From contig CM043942.1 in assembly GCA_014529385.2 (NCBI GenBank), positions 51,902,274-51,966,273 of the forward strand: DNA of 64,000 nucleotides. The letters run 5' to 3'. Below the pieces are notes generated by a model. The model saw only the letters and a list, made by a program, of their open reading frames with translations. It made no database searches and had not been told where the DNA came from. The stretch's first letter is position 1. Every line of letters begins with the position of its first letter. Made by a program: the position numbers and the translations under genes. Source of the DNA: Adiantum capillus-veneris (Eukaryota; Streptophyta; Polypodiopsida; Polypodiales; Pteridaceae). Below, one piece after another: positions 11,665 to 23,600 of this stretch.

Positions 11665-13250
11665 ATGAGTAGAATGAACATTGATAGCTTTGATTTTGCA
11701 CATGAAGGTGTTAATGATAATGCCCCCATGTTTGTTAACTACCTTGTTACTAGGTTGCAGCAAGCCATGGGTAACCCTACCTTGCAAGCCGAAGTTACCC
11801 AACAACTTCGTGCTTATGGGATAACCCTTCCTCTTCAACAGGAGAGAGAACTTAGGAGGCCTCTTGATGAGACTCCCAAAAGAAGACTCTCTCCCATTCG
11901 AGAGGAGGAATCCAAGGAACGAGAAAGCACTGAATCCCTAAGTTCATCTGAAGATGTGGCTCCAAGAAGACGGTGGTCTAGGTGATCGCCAACACCTCCC
12001 AAGAGGAAATCTTCAAACCATAGTCCGTCCCCTTGGCACTCCAAATGGGAAGAGAGGAAACCAAGGAAGAAAAGGGCAAGGAAGAGGTCACCCTCTTCTC
12101 CTTCTTCTTCACCTTTCTCCTCTTCTGATGAAAGTTATGGTTATTCTCCTAGAGAATACAAGAGGGGAGGACATCGCAAATCTTACCTTGCCTGGCGAAG
12201 GTCACAAAAGCTAAAGAAGTTCAAGGAGGGAGGAAAGAGTATCTCTTTCTTCACCTATGATGGCACCTTTGGTGCTACCGACAAAGTGTTGGCCTTCATC
12301 CAGCAATTTGATGCAGCTTTTGGAGACGAGGGCTTCCACAGAGTCCTCCAAGCTACACCATGTAGCTATGCACTTCCAAAAATCAGCTCGTCAATGGTGG
12401 GCTAGCCTTCGTGGAAATGGTGAAGCTTCAAAGACATGGAAAACTCTACGAGTTTCCATCATGAAGCAATTTCTTGCAAGCGATGCAAAGGACAAAGTGC
12501 TGACTGAATGGCGTAGCCTAAAGCTCCTCTCTCATGAGTCTATTCACAAATATGTAGACAAGTTTTGGGATTTACATCTCAAGGCTACTGTCTTTCAAAA
12601 GATAGACTTTGCGGAGCAAAAGCAACAATTCTGTGATGGACTACCCGAAGAGATGGCTGAATATGTCAACTCCCAACAGCCCGGTTCTATCCCCGAAGTA
12701 ATCCACCATACCATGGTTTCTTTGCGCATCAATTTCCAACAAGGGGCTAGATGTAATGTCAAGCCCATGGAAAATAAAGAGCGAAATGAAGCAAGAGGGA
12801 AGAGCAATGCTCAATGCTCTTCCCAAGGCAACTCCAACAACAACAACAACAACAATCGGTCCAAGGGAGAAGGAAGTGTATAAAGGTAAAAACAAACTCT
12901 CGCCTAAAGATCTTGAAGCTTTTCGCAAGGACCACAAATGCTTTAAGTGTGGCGAGCAAGGACATACCTACCATTTTTGCCCCAAAAGAAATACTCCTGA
13001 TGGGACTCCTAGAGCTTCCGCCATCGAATCTCTAAAAGAGGATGTTCATTGCAAAGGAACAGCTCCCTCCTATGCATGGGGAAAGATAAGAGAGCATGAT
13101 GCCTTCATCTTGTTTGACCTTGGCTCTACTCACAACTTCATATCAACAGAGTTGGCCACCAAGTTGGACATTCAAGCTTTTGAGATGGGAGATATTGTAA
13201 CGGCCGACGCAGCTTTCAAGGGACAACAAGCCTCTTACCATGATAGCATA
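11665..13250 (+). pseudogene. Decayed gag-protease of GypE
   Basis: It opens MSRMNIDSFDFAHEG, matching GypA Gag from its ninth residue. A stop after about 106 codons and frameshifts near 12000 and 12330 break it. The Gag core (HFQKSARQWWASLRGNG) spans about 12370-12700. A CAA/AAC repeat encodes poly-Asn near 12836-12857. A zinc knuckle CFKCGEQGHTYHFC lies near 12940-12985, and a retropepsin motif FDLGSTHNF near 13110. The frame ends about 30 codons after the protease motif, where the internal deletion begins. Confidence 0.85.
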
Positions 13251-13333
13251 CCAAAATGAATCAAGCTTAGCTCTACAAAATATATTATCACCTTTCCGTT
13301 TTTTTTCTTTCTTCTTTTTGTTCTCCCTTTTGT

Positions 13334-14030
13334 GTGTGGACTATCGTGCCCTAAACCATCTCACTATCAAAAACAAATTCCCCATCCCCTCGGGTAGAAG
13401 ATCTGTTTGATAAACTACGAGGCTCTACCTACTTCAGTAGGATTGACCTTAAAAGTGGCTATCATCAAATAAGGATAGTGAATGAAGATATCCTAAAGAT
13501 CGCGTTTCGTACAACGTTCGATCTTTATGAAGATCTAGTCATGCCTTTTGGCTTGACCAACGCACCAGCCACGTTTAATCGTCTAATGGAGAAGATCTTT
13601 AGACCTTATCGTAAATTCACTGGAGTGTTCTTTGATGATATTATCATCTACTCCAAGTCTTTGGAGGAACATAAGCAACATCTCCAAGTGATTTTTCAAG
13701 CGCTAAGGGAGAATAAGCTTTTTCTCAATCAAAAGAAAAGCAAATTTTTCCTCCAAGAGATTCAATACTTAGGTCATATTATCTCTCAAGATGGTATCCG
13801 AATGGATCCATCAAAGTTAGAGGTAATAAAAGCATGGCCTAATCCAAGGAATCTACATGAGATAGAAGATTTATAGGTATGTGTGCATACTATAGACTCT
13901 TCATAGCAAGATTCTCTCAAATGGCAGGACCACTACATGACTTAACAAAGAAGAACATTAAGTATTCATGGACTGCTAAGGAGCAAAATGCTTTTGACAA
14001 GCTCAAAGAGACAATGCCTATCTATTGTTT
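13334..14030 (+). pseudogene. Reverse transcriptase fragment of GypE
   Basis: It resumes at 'VDYRALNHLTIKN' and includes FSRIDLKSGYHQIRI, the fingers-palm segment MPFGLTNAPATFNRLM and the catalytic motif FFDDIIIYS near 13630-13655. It then continues through the thumb/connection to 'TAKEQNAFDKLKE'. One frameshift lies at about 13395 and a stop at about 13875. It is nearly colinear with GypA RT. Confidence 0.88.
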
Positions 14031-14046
14031 TTTATGGTTCTTACAG

Positions 14047-14248
14047 GAAAGCACATGGTGAAGCTTCAGGAGGTGTTGTAATTTATGATCCTCAAGGTGC
14101 TTTGGTAATTAAAAGGAGTATAAAGCTTATGGCACAAAGCAACAATGAAGCTGAGTATGCTACTTTGGAGAAGGGACTCAACCGTTGCCTTGAGCTTGGC
14201 ATCCATCATGTAAGGGTAAGAGGTGATGCTCTTTTGGTGGTCAATTAA
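14047..14248 (+). pseudogene. RNase H-like fragment of a different gypsy lineage
   Basis: The segment GEASGGVVIYDPQGALV...SNNEAEYATLEKGL...GIHHVRVRGDALLVVN has the glycine-rich strand, NNEAEY and GDALLVVN motifs of the archaeal-type second RNase H found in some plant gypsy lineages and related host domains. It joins GypE RT abruptly and ends in a stop. It is a separate scrap, not GypE's own RNase H, which would start PVLVLPDLSKP as in GypA. Confidence 0.65.
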
Positions 14249-14255
14249 GAGAGGA

Positions 14256-15598
14256 AGAACAAGCATTGTATGCAAAGGAACATAGGTGTTTCATTGCCAC
14301 GTAGTAGGTCACATGAAAAGGGAGTGTCCTAAGAAGGAATCTAACAAGGAAACCTCGGTCCTCTACTGCGTCGGCTTTTGATGCTACCCCTCAAGTGAAT
14401 GCTATGAGTGTGGGAGAGCAAGAAGGTAAGCAGGAGGGGATTTTTGAAGATGATGAACTCATAAAATGTTATGGAGATGTGACTGGTCAAAGGGTCATTG
14501 TGTTGTTTGATTCTAGAAGTTCTCATGATGTCATAAGTGAATCTCTTGTGAAACGTGCACGTCTTCAAACTTCTCCTATTCCCACCCTCCTGGTGCAGGG
14601 GTTCTCTGAATGCATGGATGCTTTGATTTTTCAAGAATGTGATGATGTCAAGTTGATCATTCAACAAACCCAATTTACTCGTCATTTTGTAGTCTCTAAA
14701 CTTGCAGGATGTGACATTATTTTGGGCATTAAATGGTTTCGTATGTTCAAGCCCATTATCGATTGGGAGAAGCTCATGTTTCAATCAAAGATAATGTGTT
14801 GCAGCCATTCCTCGTTCGAGGCGAGAACAGTATTCCCTCTCTCCCTCTCATCTCGCACGTCCAGGCAAATAGGGAATTGCGTCAAAGAGCCCAAGAGGCG
14901 GTCATCTATGCCAAGCCCACATCAAGGAACTCGGGTATTCCTAAGAGGTATAGTGAAGGGTTTGTCAAAGTCAATTTTGTGTTTTCCCAGGATCATCATT
15001 CCCCTACTCACCATCCCCATCGACCTATGGACATTGTCTTCGACCAATTGCATGACGAGGAATATGTAGGTAAATTTTTTTCTCGATCGGATAAAGAGAA
15101 GCCAAAACCAAGTGATGTCTTGTTTAGAAGGCTTCACCCTCCCAAGGTATGGTCTTTTGGGTTACCAGTTCTCTTTGTTCGTAAGAAACGAAACTCATTT
15201 CAGTTTTGTGTGCATTTCAGGGCACTCAAGACACGGATGGTCAAATTCTAGAAGCCGAGACCTCACATGGCCATTCCTTTGGAGCGTCTACAAGAGGCAC
15301 ATCGCGTTTCCAAAGCGGACTTGTCAAGTTGCAACCACAAGGGTGGCCTTTCAAGGAGCAATCCAACAGAAGAACCACCAGAGATTGTTGTCACCAAGTC
15401 GAAGTGTTTTTGAATGCTTCCCATTCAACTTGGCACTAAGAAGGAAGCGCAGCAACATTTCCTCAAATTCAAGGATCGAGGGACACATGCAGATGCTTGG
15501 GTGAACAAGGACTTGCTCATCCACTATCCAGATTTGCTAACCTCATACAAGGAGGCCATGCAGATCGGTACCCGTACCTCACCTTAAGCAGAAGGGGA
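14256..15598 (+). mobile_element. Internal fragment of another Ty3/gypsy element (zinc knuckle, protease, RT start)
   Basis: A zinc knuckle CxxCHVVGHMKRECPKK lies at about 14288-14340, with a one-base frameshift between its first two cysteines. From 14395 a retropepsin follows, with LFDSRSSHDVIS (the usual glycine of D-S-G is Arg here) and 'LAGCDIILGIKWF'. An RT-linked segment comes next (LHPPKVWSFGLPVLFVRKK, about 15130-15190). The frame then breaks repeatedly. The final coding piece (EAQQHFLKFKDRGTHADAW) leads to a polypurine tract at 15587-15598. Most of RT and all of integrase are missing. Confidence 0.65.
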
Positions 15599-15960
15599 TG
15601 TCACGTGCACATGGCTCTGTGTGCCACGTGGTTATGCTTCATTGACTTCCATAGCCAATTTTCCTTCTTCCTAGATAGAAGTGTCTAGAATCCTAGGAGG
15701 ATTAGTACCGGCAATTTTGTGAGCCTGTTCACAGGACCTGCATGTCCGAACAAGTCCATTAGATTAGGTTTTTTTGTTTTGGAACCCTCTTGCTTAAATG
15801 GTTTGTATACGCGTTTTGACAGGTGTTATTACACTACGATGGGAATCTTACATGACGTGATGTAGTTTTAGGTTAGAGGAATCCAACGAGCCATTCCCCG
15901 TGTCGATCGAATTCCTAGGTGGGCGGGTGTGCAACAAGTGTACCTAATCTAGAACCCCCC
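15587..15960 (+). repeat. Polypurine tract and truncated 3' LTR of the 14.3-15.6 kb element
   Basis: AGCAGAAGGGGA (15587-15598) is a good polypurine tract and is followed at once by TGTCACGTGC, a plausible LTR start at 15599. The putative LTR is cut near 15960, where copia coding sequence on the other strand begins. No second copy of this LTR is present to confirm it. Confidence 0.5.
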
Positions 15961-15977
15961 AACCCAATTTTAATAAA

Positions 15978-17395
15978 TCAATTTATTGATTTATTTGTTG
16001 GAAAAGTTGGTGGACAACTCTTTTGTTTACCATAAACACAATCTTCACAGAACTCTAAGTCCACTTCTTTCAAACCTGATAGAAGCTTCTTTCTCTGAAT
16101 TCCTTTGGCACTCATATGCCTAAGCCGATAATGCCACACCGCACTGTCAACTTCTGTAGTTGCTGCACAGGCTGAAGGTTGTGTGCTAACAGTACACAAG
16201 TAAAGTGTACCGACCTTTTCTCCTTTGGCAACCACCAAAGATCCTTTGAGATCTTCCACCGTTTGTTTCCAAATGCGATGTTGTGACCTTCATCGTCCAA
16301 TTGTCCTGTAGAGATCAAATTTTGAGAAGAGAAGGAACATGCCTAACATCTTTAAGCTTCCAATCATTTCCGTTAGTAGTTTTGACAGAAACTGTACCTT
16401 TGTCGACAATCTCACAAGCTTCATCATCTCCCAAGTATGCATACCCAAAATTACCTTTGGTGTAATCTTGGAAATGTTGCTTGTGTGGTGTTGCATGGAA
16501 TGAAGCCCCAGAATCTACTATCCAGGAATTAGACACATTGTCTAATGAGAGAATTAGAGCATCTTGCTCTACTTTACCTGCCACATTGGCCTCCGATGTT
16601 GGCTTGTTGTCTTGAGACTATGTCTCCCTTCTTCTCTTGGACCAGCAATCCTTCTTGACATGGCCCTTCTTGCCGTGGTTCCAACATTCAAGAACTGACT
16701 TTGTGTGTGACTTGCTCTGCCTTGAGCAATCACGACCCTTTTGGTTTTTGAACCTCTCCTTAGGCCTTCCTCTTGTTTCCACTGATAGTAGCAGCACTTG
16801 ATGATTCTTCTGTGCTTCTCCTTCGCATTTCCTCGCTTAGGAGAACACCCACAACATCATCAAACTTAAGAGTATTTGTGCCAAAGATAGAATTACTTAT
16901 AGCCATCACAAGGCTGTCCTAACTATCCGGTAGAGATGATAGTATAAGGAGAGCTCGCACTTCATCATCGAAATTTATTTTCACCAATCGAAGTTGACTT
17001 ATGTTTGTGTCAAAGTAATTTAGGTGTTCTGCAATTGAACCATTCTCTGCCATCTTTAGATTGAACAAGCGCTTCATAAGAAATACCTTATTGGATGCCG
17101 ATGGTTTCTTGTAGAAGTCGTCAAGTGACTTCATCAAGTCCTCCATGGTCTTCATCTCCAAAATGTTGAAGGCCACAGTTGACGCCAAGCTTAACCTGAT
17201 TGTTCCCAGTGCCTTTCGAACAAGGACAATCCATGCTTCATCTGCCATTGTTGCGGGCTTCTTCGCAAGACCGCCTAGTGGCAAATAGAGGTCCTTCTGG
17301 GAGAGATAGTCTTCAATCTGCATCTTCCAATGTTGGTAGTTTTTGCCGTTGAACTTCTCAATCTTGAGCTTCCCTTCCTCCGCCATAACTCCCAC
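15978..17395 (-). pseudogene. Decayed copia gag-protease-preintegrase
   Basis: Gag starts MGVMAEEGKLKIEKFNGKNY at 17395 and shows the UBN2-type core (FKLMKR-like 'VFLMKRLFNLKMAENGSI', 'LLILSSLPDS') to 16919. Frameshifts follow. A zinc knuckle near 16640-16690 reads CWNHGKKGHVKKDC, with His in place of the second Cys. Protease (16584-16315) has the copia motif WIVDSGASFHAT. The GAG-pre-integrase domain (16259-15978) has WHYRLRHMSAKGI and FCEDCVYGKQ, with the expected H and CxxC ligands. Integrase, RT and RNase H are missing. Confidence 0.88.
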
Positions 17396-17445
17396 TCAAT
17401 TCAAGGAATCCTTTCCTTGAGATACTTTAGCTACGAGCAAACCTT

Positions 17446-17457
17446 GCTCTGATACCA
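17446..17457 (-). other. Primer-binding site of CopF
   Basis: On the minus strand it reads TGGTATCAGAGC, complementary to initiator tRNA-Met. Two bases separate it from the LTR end at 17460. Confidence 0.92.
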
Positions 17458-17459
17458 GT

Positions 17460-18347
17460 TGTTGGGAAATAAGACGTAGCTAAATAGATATTTGAGTAGA
17501 TTACTTAATCTATCTCTTCATAAATCCAACCTTATCTATCTACTCTCTACCGAATCTCTATCTCTACCTTCTCTCTATCCCCACAAGGGAGTATTAGCCT
17601 TCATGGTTTAAAATTGATCCCTGTTTGTGAAGAGGTGAGAACATCTATGAAACACACAAGAGATTATAGAGTAGAGAGAGAGAGAGAGAGAGTACACACG
17701 ATATACGTGGTTGACCCAATGTGGGCTACGTCCACGGGAAAGCAGCCACATCAATGGCTTTAATACTTCAAAACAAGAAGTAGTTTACAAAGGGATTATA
17801 CCCTTAATAGAGCTCCCACCTTGCTTCACTCTCACCACCTCACACTCACCTTGTTGCATCAACTTCACACTGTCTAATGTGTCTAGAAATGGCCTCCATT
17901 TATAGGCCAAAAGGGCTACCCTCTCTCATGAGAGGCAGCCATGTGTAGCCGCCCTTGTGTAGATAAGTCCAAATCGGACCCTCCAATCCGCGCATGTGTG
18001 GCCGCCCTTGAGAAGACAAGTCCGCTTTTGAATTCGGCCACCCGCCACCGACCATTGACTTCCGACCACCGGCCACCAGCCATTAACTACCGACCAACCG
18101 GCCAATCGATGGATCATTTTCCGATCACTTTCTGGCCACCGTCTGGCCATAATATTTCGGGGATAAGGAATATTCCGGCCAAGGGAAAAAAAAAGTCTCG
18201 GGGCCTGATTTTTTACCGTGAAAATTTTGGTTTTGGGCGAGTGATTTTCCTTCACACACGATGGCTTCTCCTCATAATGGGGGCCTTACAAATGTGCACT
18301 TTTACCACAAAAAATTACAAGGGGTAAATCAGGCTCCATACTTAACA
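17460..18347 (-). repeat. 5' LTR of CopF (888 bp)
   Basis: On the plus strand it runs from TGTTGGGAAATAAG to CATACTTAACA. It contains a short (GA)n at about 17671-17691 and a GC-rich zone (18030-18140) of repeated CCGGCCA-like units. A TATA box lies at 17896-17905 on the minus strand. The plus-strand frame of 128 codons inside it is not a gene. Confidence 0.9.
17896..17905 (-). promoter_or_regulatory. TATA box of CopF LTR
   Basis: On the minus strand it reads CTATAAATGG, about 440 bp from the LTR's 5' end. The solo LTR has CTATAAAAGG at the equivalent site. Confidence 0.65.
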
Positions 18348-19135
18348 TAACTTGTACCCAGCCTCAGTCGCAAGACCTCAAAAACCTTCAAAGGTGGAGA
18401 GAGATATAGCAAGGAATGAGGAAGAAGAAGTAACATACGAGAAAGAAGTAGAGCATTGAAGCATGTCTCTTGGTTGGATTTGCATTCCATATCCAAGAGG
18501 TGTTGGTGTAGGCTCTCAACTTCTCAAGCTTAGAGAAGGAGATCGAAGCTCTTGCACTTCACACAATGAGAATGTATGTGTGTAAGAGGGTGTGTATCTC
18601 CAAGCACACCCCTAGCTTGCCTTGGTCGACCCCTCCTTGTAGCTCAAGCCTTGATTTGATTGGAGCTCCTCAAGCCTAGCCAATCACATGCTTTGTGCAT
18701 ATCAAGCAACAAGGGTAGCATTTGGACAAGTGTCCTCCTTTCCCTTTGAGAGAGAGGGATTGAATATTGCCTAGATAATTAGTTAATCAAACTAAATTCT
18801 CATTCGACCCCTTTAAAGCCTATCCAATAGGATTCAAGCACACCATGATGGGAACATGGGGAGGAGCTTGACAAGTGCCCTTGTTGCCTCTTGTGGAGGG
18901 GTGACCCTTGAGAGGATATAGGTGATATTCTCTCTCATCCCCTACTTGTAAGGCTCGCCCCCCTCTTTTTAGGCCTTGGTTTGACTTCAATCTTCTCAAG
19001 CATTTTACTCATCAAGCATGACAAGCACTTCAAGATTGGGCAGGGTTCCCACAAGCACCTTAGTCAACAACCACCTTAGGAAACAAGCACCTCAAGCACC
19101 TTAGTTAGCAAGCACGACAAGCACCTCAAGCTTGG
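18348..19135 (-). repeat. LTR of GypC, left part
   Basis: Inverted relative to GypA's LTR. It starts at the stretch matching 'CAGCCTCAGTC.CAAGACCTC' and runs to the CAAGCACCTCAAGC minisatellite (about 19000-19135). The LTR is interrupted twice, by CopF at 18347 and by GagPro-1 at 19136, and resumes at 28966. The first roughly 560 bp of the LTR are missing to the left of CopF. Confidence 0.85.
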
Positions 19136-19258
19136 TGTTGGACGGGAGAGACTCACACACCCATGAAGTGCATACAAACACTACCTAGATCAACATAATG
19201 TCAATCGAGGACACAGATGACACGATAGGCACACGGAGGAAATCTCTTAAGCTTGTCA
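19136..19258 (-). repeat. Truncated 3' LTR of GagPro-1
   Basis: These 123 bases are identical to the matching end of the 5' LTR (28004-28126). Similarity then stops abruptly at TCA. The next 18 bases (CTATCGCTACTATCCTCA) instead match an internal site of the element at 21282-21299. The rest of the expected 957 bp LTR is not found. Confidence 0.85.
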
Positions 19259-20376
19259 CTATCGCTACTATCCTCATTTGTCAATTGATTTGAGTAGCAT
19301 TTCCTGATTTTTGATGTAGAAGGAATATGTACAAGAGTATGGTGATAGGTGTCTTTAGATTAGGGTCTAAAACCTGGATGACCAAAGGGAAAAAAACCCG
19401 GTGGGAAAAAATGCCTTTGGTATACGCTCTTATCGGAGTTGAGCAGTTGAATGTGAAGTACATGTTCATGAAAGGTGAGTGCTTGAGTGAAATATAGAAA
19501 GAGTGTCTGATGCAAGTGCCAATTATGGGACACTCTATATGCATATGAGAAATTTGTCGACAAAAGCATGCAATGTGAAAGAAGGAGATGATGGGTGTTT
19601 CGAGGAATAAATGTAGCACATGTGACATCAAAAGATGTCTCAATAGCTTCCACCTTTCCAAGAAGGGTTTTCGATGTAGAAGTTTCTCCACTCGTATCTC
19701 ACAGTGCTCAGTACGTGAGTGTCTTTTGGACCTCTCCTTCACCTCACCAGACTTAAGTATAGTAGGCTTCGACTCTTTTGCTCACCTATACCAGCATGAG
19801 CGACACAACTTAAATATGCTCAACTCTTCCAGCTTGAGCAGTACCTAGAATAGCTAAGATGCTTAGACCACAGAGAATATCACTTGAAGCTTTGGGACTA
19901 ACACCTCACTCATTTTGTGGCTTAGCTACTCGACTCTGACTTGTATGACTTGTCGGTTGCATATTGACACTGCTTTGTGACAAGTTCTTCGGCTGTTGTA
20001 GTGGCTGCTGAGACATACTTCATGAAGTTTCATCGTTTTCCTGTACTTCTTCTCCTTGTAGTGCTCAGGCCTCTCGTCAGTCTTTTCTTCATGTGGATTA
20101 TGGATTTTTTATTTTTTTCTTAATAATAAACAAAGAAAATCTTAAAACAACTCAACAAAAGAAAAATCATTCAAATAGAAATCTAAATGCTATGTACACT
20201 ATACACATGTCCCTAGGGGCTCATATATGGATTTTGTCCCAATACTCCTCTGTTAACACTCCTATGAGGGCATATATAAATTTCGTCAAAAAATTATCAC
20301 AATAAAAACGCAAAAATTTTTCAATGCATCTCACAAAACATTGCCCTCTAATAGTTATAATATTAGGTCCGCATTC
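19259..20376. other. Unplaced sequence where the 3' LTR of GagPro-1 should be
   Basis: After the 18-base internal match (19259-19276) I see no similarity to the LTR or to coding parts of the element. Frames of up to 153 codons on the minus strand and 86 on the plus strand show no known motif. The stretch ends at the polypurine tract. Confidence 0.45.
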
Positions 20377-20383
20377 AGAATGC

Positions 20384-20396
20384 CTCCCCCCTTCCT
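20384..20396 (-). other. Polypurine tract of GagPro-1
   Basis: On the minus strand it reads GGAAGGGGGGAGG, nearly the same as the tract of GagPro-2 (GGAAGGGGGGCA at 37020-37031). This marks the internal end of the 3' LTR. Confidence 0.7.
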
Positions 20397-20699
20397 ATTT
20401 GGATTCATCCTTTACGAGAGGGTATCGCAAAGGGTATGTGTTGTGCTTGGGCAATTAAAAGTTGTGCCTATGCAGGCCTTGTAATGTAGCCCTATTATGC
20501 ATACACAATCAATGCATGGAAAAGATTTATGTTGTGCAAGATGTGGGTATAAACAATTTGCTTATTGGCATTTGTTGGCGAGGCTTCCTATTCTAAGCAA
20601 TGTAATGGTCTTTGAAGCTCCTGTATCGTTGCTTGATTGAAGCGACATGCTCTCTTCTAACTGTATTGTAATCGTAGGAAGAATTGTAAGAATTCAAGC

Positions 20700-23600
20700 G
20701 GCGATGCACTGACATCAGTTTTGTTGTTCTTCTTTGGGACCCATTTCTTTGCGATTATTGGTGGTTTTGTTGCTTACGCTCGTTTGGGAACCCATACTTG
20801 CCCGTGCTTCGTTTGTGTTTGAAGAGACTTCTTTGGGATCCACCTTTTTGTTGTGTGAGTCAACAGTGGTCTTTGCTTCAGCCCTTGTACGCTTGGTTGG
20901 TGATGGGATTCAGGCTTTGAAAGTTGATACTGTGGTTGTTTTGGAATCCAAATGAATTCCTGACTTTTTTGTGCTTGAATCAACTTCTTTGGAACCCAAA
21001 CCTGAGTTGTGAAAGCTTACGACTTTGTGATATTCTTACCCGTTCGTGCACGCTTTCCTTGCTTTTGTTTTGGTGTTGGATCTTGTGATTTGTCATTAGA
21101 GATCTTTGTCTTCTTGATCCATATCTGTTTTTGGCCAATCTGGCTTTTTGGTATCCAGATTTGTCGAGCTTTTTGGCTTTGACTTGTTGTCCTGTTCTTT
21201 TGACCTGTCATGGTTGTTGCTGAAGGGGTTGGTGATAGTGATGGCCTGAGTTGATGATAGGGGATGTCGTAAGATTCATCACTATCGCTACTATCCTCAA
21301 CAAGGTTGACTTCTTGTACTTTCCTTGATTTTTTGGCTGGTATTGGAAAGTTACTGTCTGTTTGCTCGTGGGTGGTAGTTTCTTGGAGAACTTTTCTAGC
21401 CCATTGATTAGAGCATTGTTAGCTCGTTGCTCTGGTCGTATTCCTCCTAGCTGAGTCTTTGCATCCTTATTACGAGCCATGTATGAGGATGCTGTGGTGG
21501 CTGTGTCTTCACGGAGGACTTTGGAATCCACTTTTGATGCACTTTATTCGTGTAGCGATGACATTGATTCCCGGGTCGTTGATCTTCTTGAAGCTCGAAG
21601 TGTTCTACAGAGTCATAGAACTCGTCGTCTTCTTCATCTTTTGATTCTCCACATTTCTTTGTGTGCTCTTTATTTCAAGAGCTTGTTGATGTCTGTTTCT
21701 CTTCGTTTTCCTGGATTACACTCACTGCAAAATAAGGAACGACATCATAGCCATTTTCATCACAAAAATTTGTTGTGGGAGCATCCTCAACGGCGCACAC
21801 GTCCAGAGTAGCCAAGATGTGTTCCCATCCAAAAGGCTTCAACGCTTCTTCAGGAAATGGTTCTGGGATATAGTCCATATCCTCTATAACACGCTCTAGG
21901 ATACATTCCTCACGTTTCAAGCTACCACATTGTGAAGCTCCACACATCCACAGTTATTTAGGCTTACCTAACCAAGCTGGAAGTTTTGATCCTGCTACTG
22001 TGGCGAAATCAAACTCCTCAACCGGTGTTCTCGTCACATCCCTATAGCTATGGTCCCTCAAGTTTATCTTTGTTATGGTTCCCATATGTCTCAGGTATAT
22101 ATGGTCATAACCCCAATCTTGGACCATTTTCAATTGTCGCATGAATGGTCTTCCCAGAATGATTTCATAGTTGTTCTTCTTGCCAAAGTCAAAAACAGCA
22201 AAAGTGTGTTCATATTCAATGCCACAAGAAGTAACAATTACTTTTTCTAGCAGTCCTATGGGCTTTTCCTTGCGTCCGTCTGCAAGCTGCAGGGTCATTC
22301 GTGTGGATCTCAAGGCAGGTTTTCCCCATTTTTTCCAAACCTCTTTGGTTGCAATGGCCACACCAGCTCCACTGTCAAGGATTGCCATGGTTTTACACCA
22401 TTGAATTCCACAGGAAGGGTGGTGTTTCCATCTTCTCCCTCGTAATACTCGCCTACCTTGTTTAATGGCACTAGCCTAGTATTTAGTTGAGGCATTTCAA
22501 GCTCTTTGATGCCTTCCTCAATTTGAGTCATTGGGGTTTTTACACCAAATTTTTTCTAGACATTTACCCACATTAGCCCACATGTTTGGTCTTATTCTGA
22601 GCAACTCGGCTAACACTATTGTACAGGTGACTGGGGTAGATAGAATATCTACTAGCCCCTTTGAATCGATGGCCTTGTTGGGAGACAGTCTCTGTGATGG
22701 GACTAGAACCACATCTGACTTGGTCTCGTACTCTCCCATGTAGGACAATAGTGTTCTTAGCGAATGGGGTTGACTATCCATAGATTGTACAGATCCTTTG
22801 TTGCCCCAATACGATCGCACGTCTATATTCATTTGAGATCCAGTCTCAAATTCCTCTATTGGTGGTAGAAACACTTCTCGTTCATCACCAGTCTTGTCTA
22901 CTCGTCTTCTTAGGTCATCGGCTTCATTGGCCTCACTGACTTGTTTCCACAATTCGTCAAGACCATCTATCTCTTTACAATCCTCAGGTATAGCTTGGTG
23001 AATTTCCCTCGGAAGAGTTATCCGTGGTATTCAGTACTATCCTTGGTTCTAATGCTGGGTCTTTGAGGTTTGGTTTGTGCTCATGACTAGAATCTGGCTC
23101 TTTTAGTTCCTGGTTTGGTGGGATTATTTGTGTAGGCATGACACGGATCACATCCTCAGGTTTTGCAACTCGTGCTTCTAGTAAAGCTTGGGCTGTTTGA
23201 ATCATTTTCTTGCACATTTCAAACCTTTGCTTTTCTAGTTCCGTACAGGGATATGTCATCCACCTTTGTTCTTGGGTTTGATTGTTTTTGAGCCTCGCAT
23301 CATAGGCTTTCAAGAGGGCATCTAATGTCTCATTAACCTTCTCTACCAACACAGATCCTCCTGAACTAGCACTTCTCGGTTTCTCATCCGTGGATGGTAC
23401 TTCTAGAGGTTTAACTATCTGTGTAAGAGAAGGTGCCTCCTTTTTCTCATGTTGTTTTATCTTCTCCGCAGCTTCGGTAAGCTTCTCAGCTAGGGATTTT
23501 TGCTCTCGTTCCCTGCGTGCTTTCATCCTAGTCTTTCTAGCTTTCCAACTATTTCATTTGCTCTTGGTTTTCTGACTAGGTGCGTCTGTCTTTGGTCCAT

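Larger units (their letters stand above)
11621..14046 (+). mobile_element. GypE: internally deleted gypsy chromovirus-type fragment
   Basis: The first 40 bases match the 5' end of the GypA LTR (CATAAAATCTAATATCTACC). They are joined directly to Gag at 11665, so most of the LTR, the primer-binding site and the leader are missing. Gag-protease runs to about 13250. A second gap then skips the end of protease and the start of RT, and RT resumes at about 13334 and stops at about 14030. No 3' LTR is present. Confidence 0.8.
15961..18347 (-). mobile_element. CopF: 5' part of a Ty1/copia element
   Basis: Read on the minus strand: 5' LTR (17460-18347), primer-binding site, Gag, zinc knuckle, protease and the GAG-pre-integrase domain, cut off at about 15961 before integrase. 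It inserted into the LTR of GypC, whose sequence resumes at 18348. The 3' LTR is lost, so no target duplication can be checked. The solo LTR at 63032-63734 belongs to the same family. Confidence 0.88.

Noticed and set aside
17446-17457. tRNA-like matches (TGGTATCAGAGC) as tRNA genes
   Set aside because: Each is only 12-18 nt, sits beside an LTR end and is a primer-binding site. I found no full cloverleaf in the window.
17941-18327. 128-codon plus-strand frame
   Set aside because: It lies wholly in the CopF LTR in a GC-rich repeat zone and is antisense to the element.
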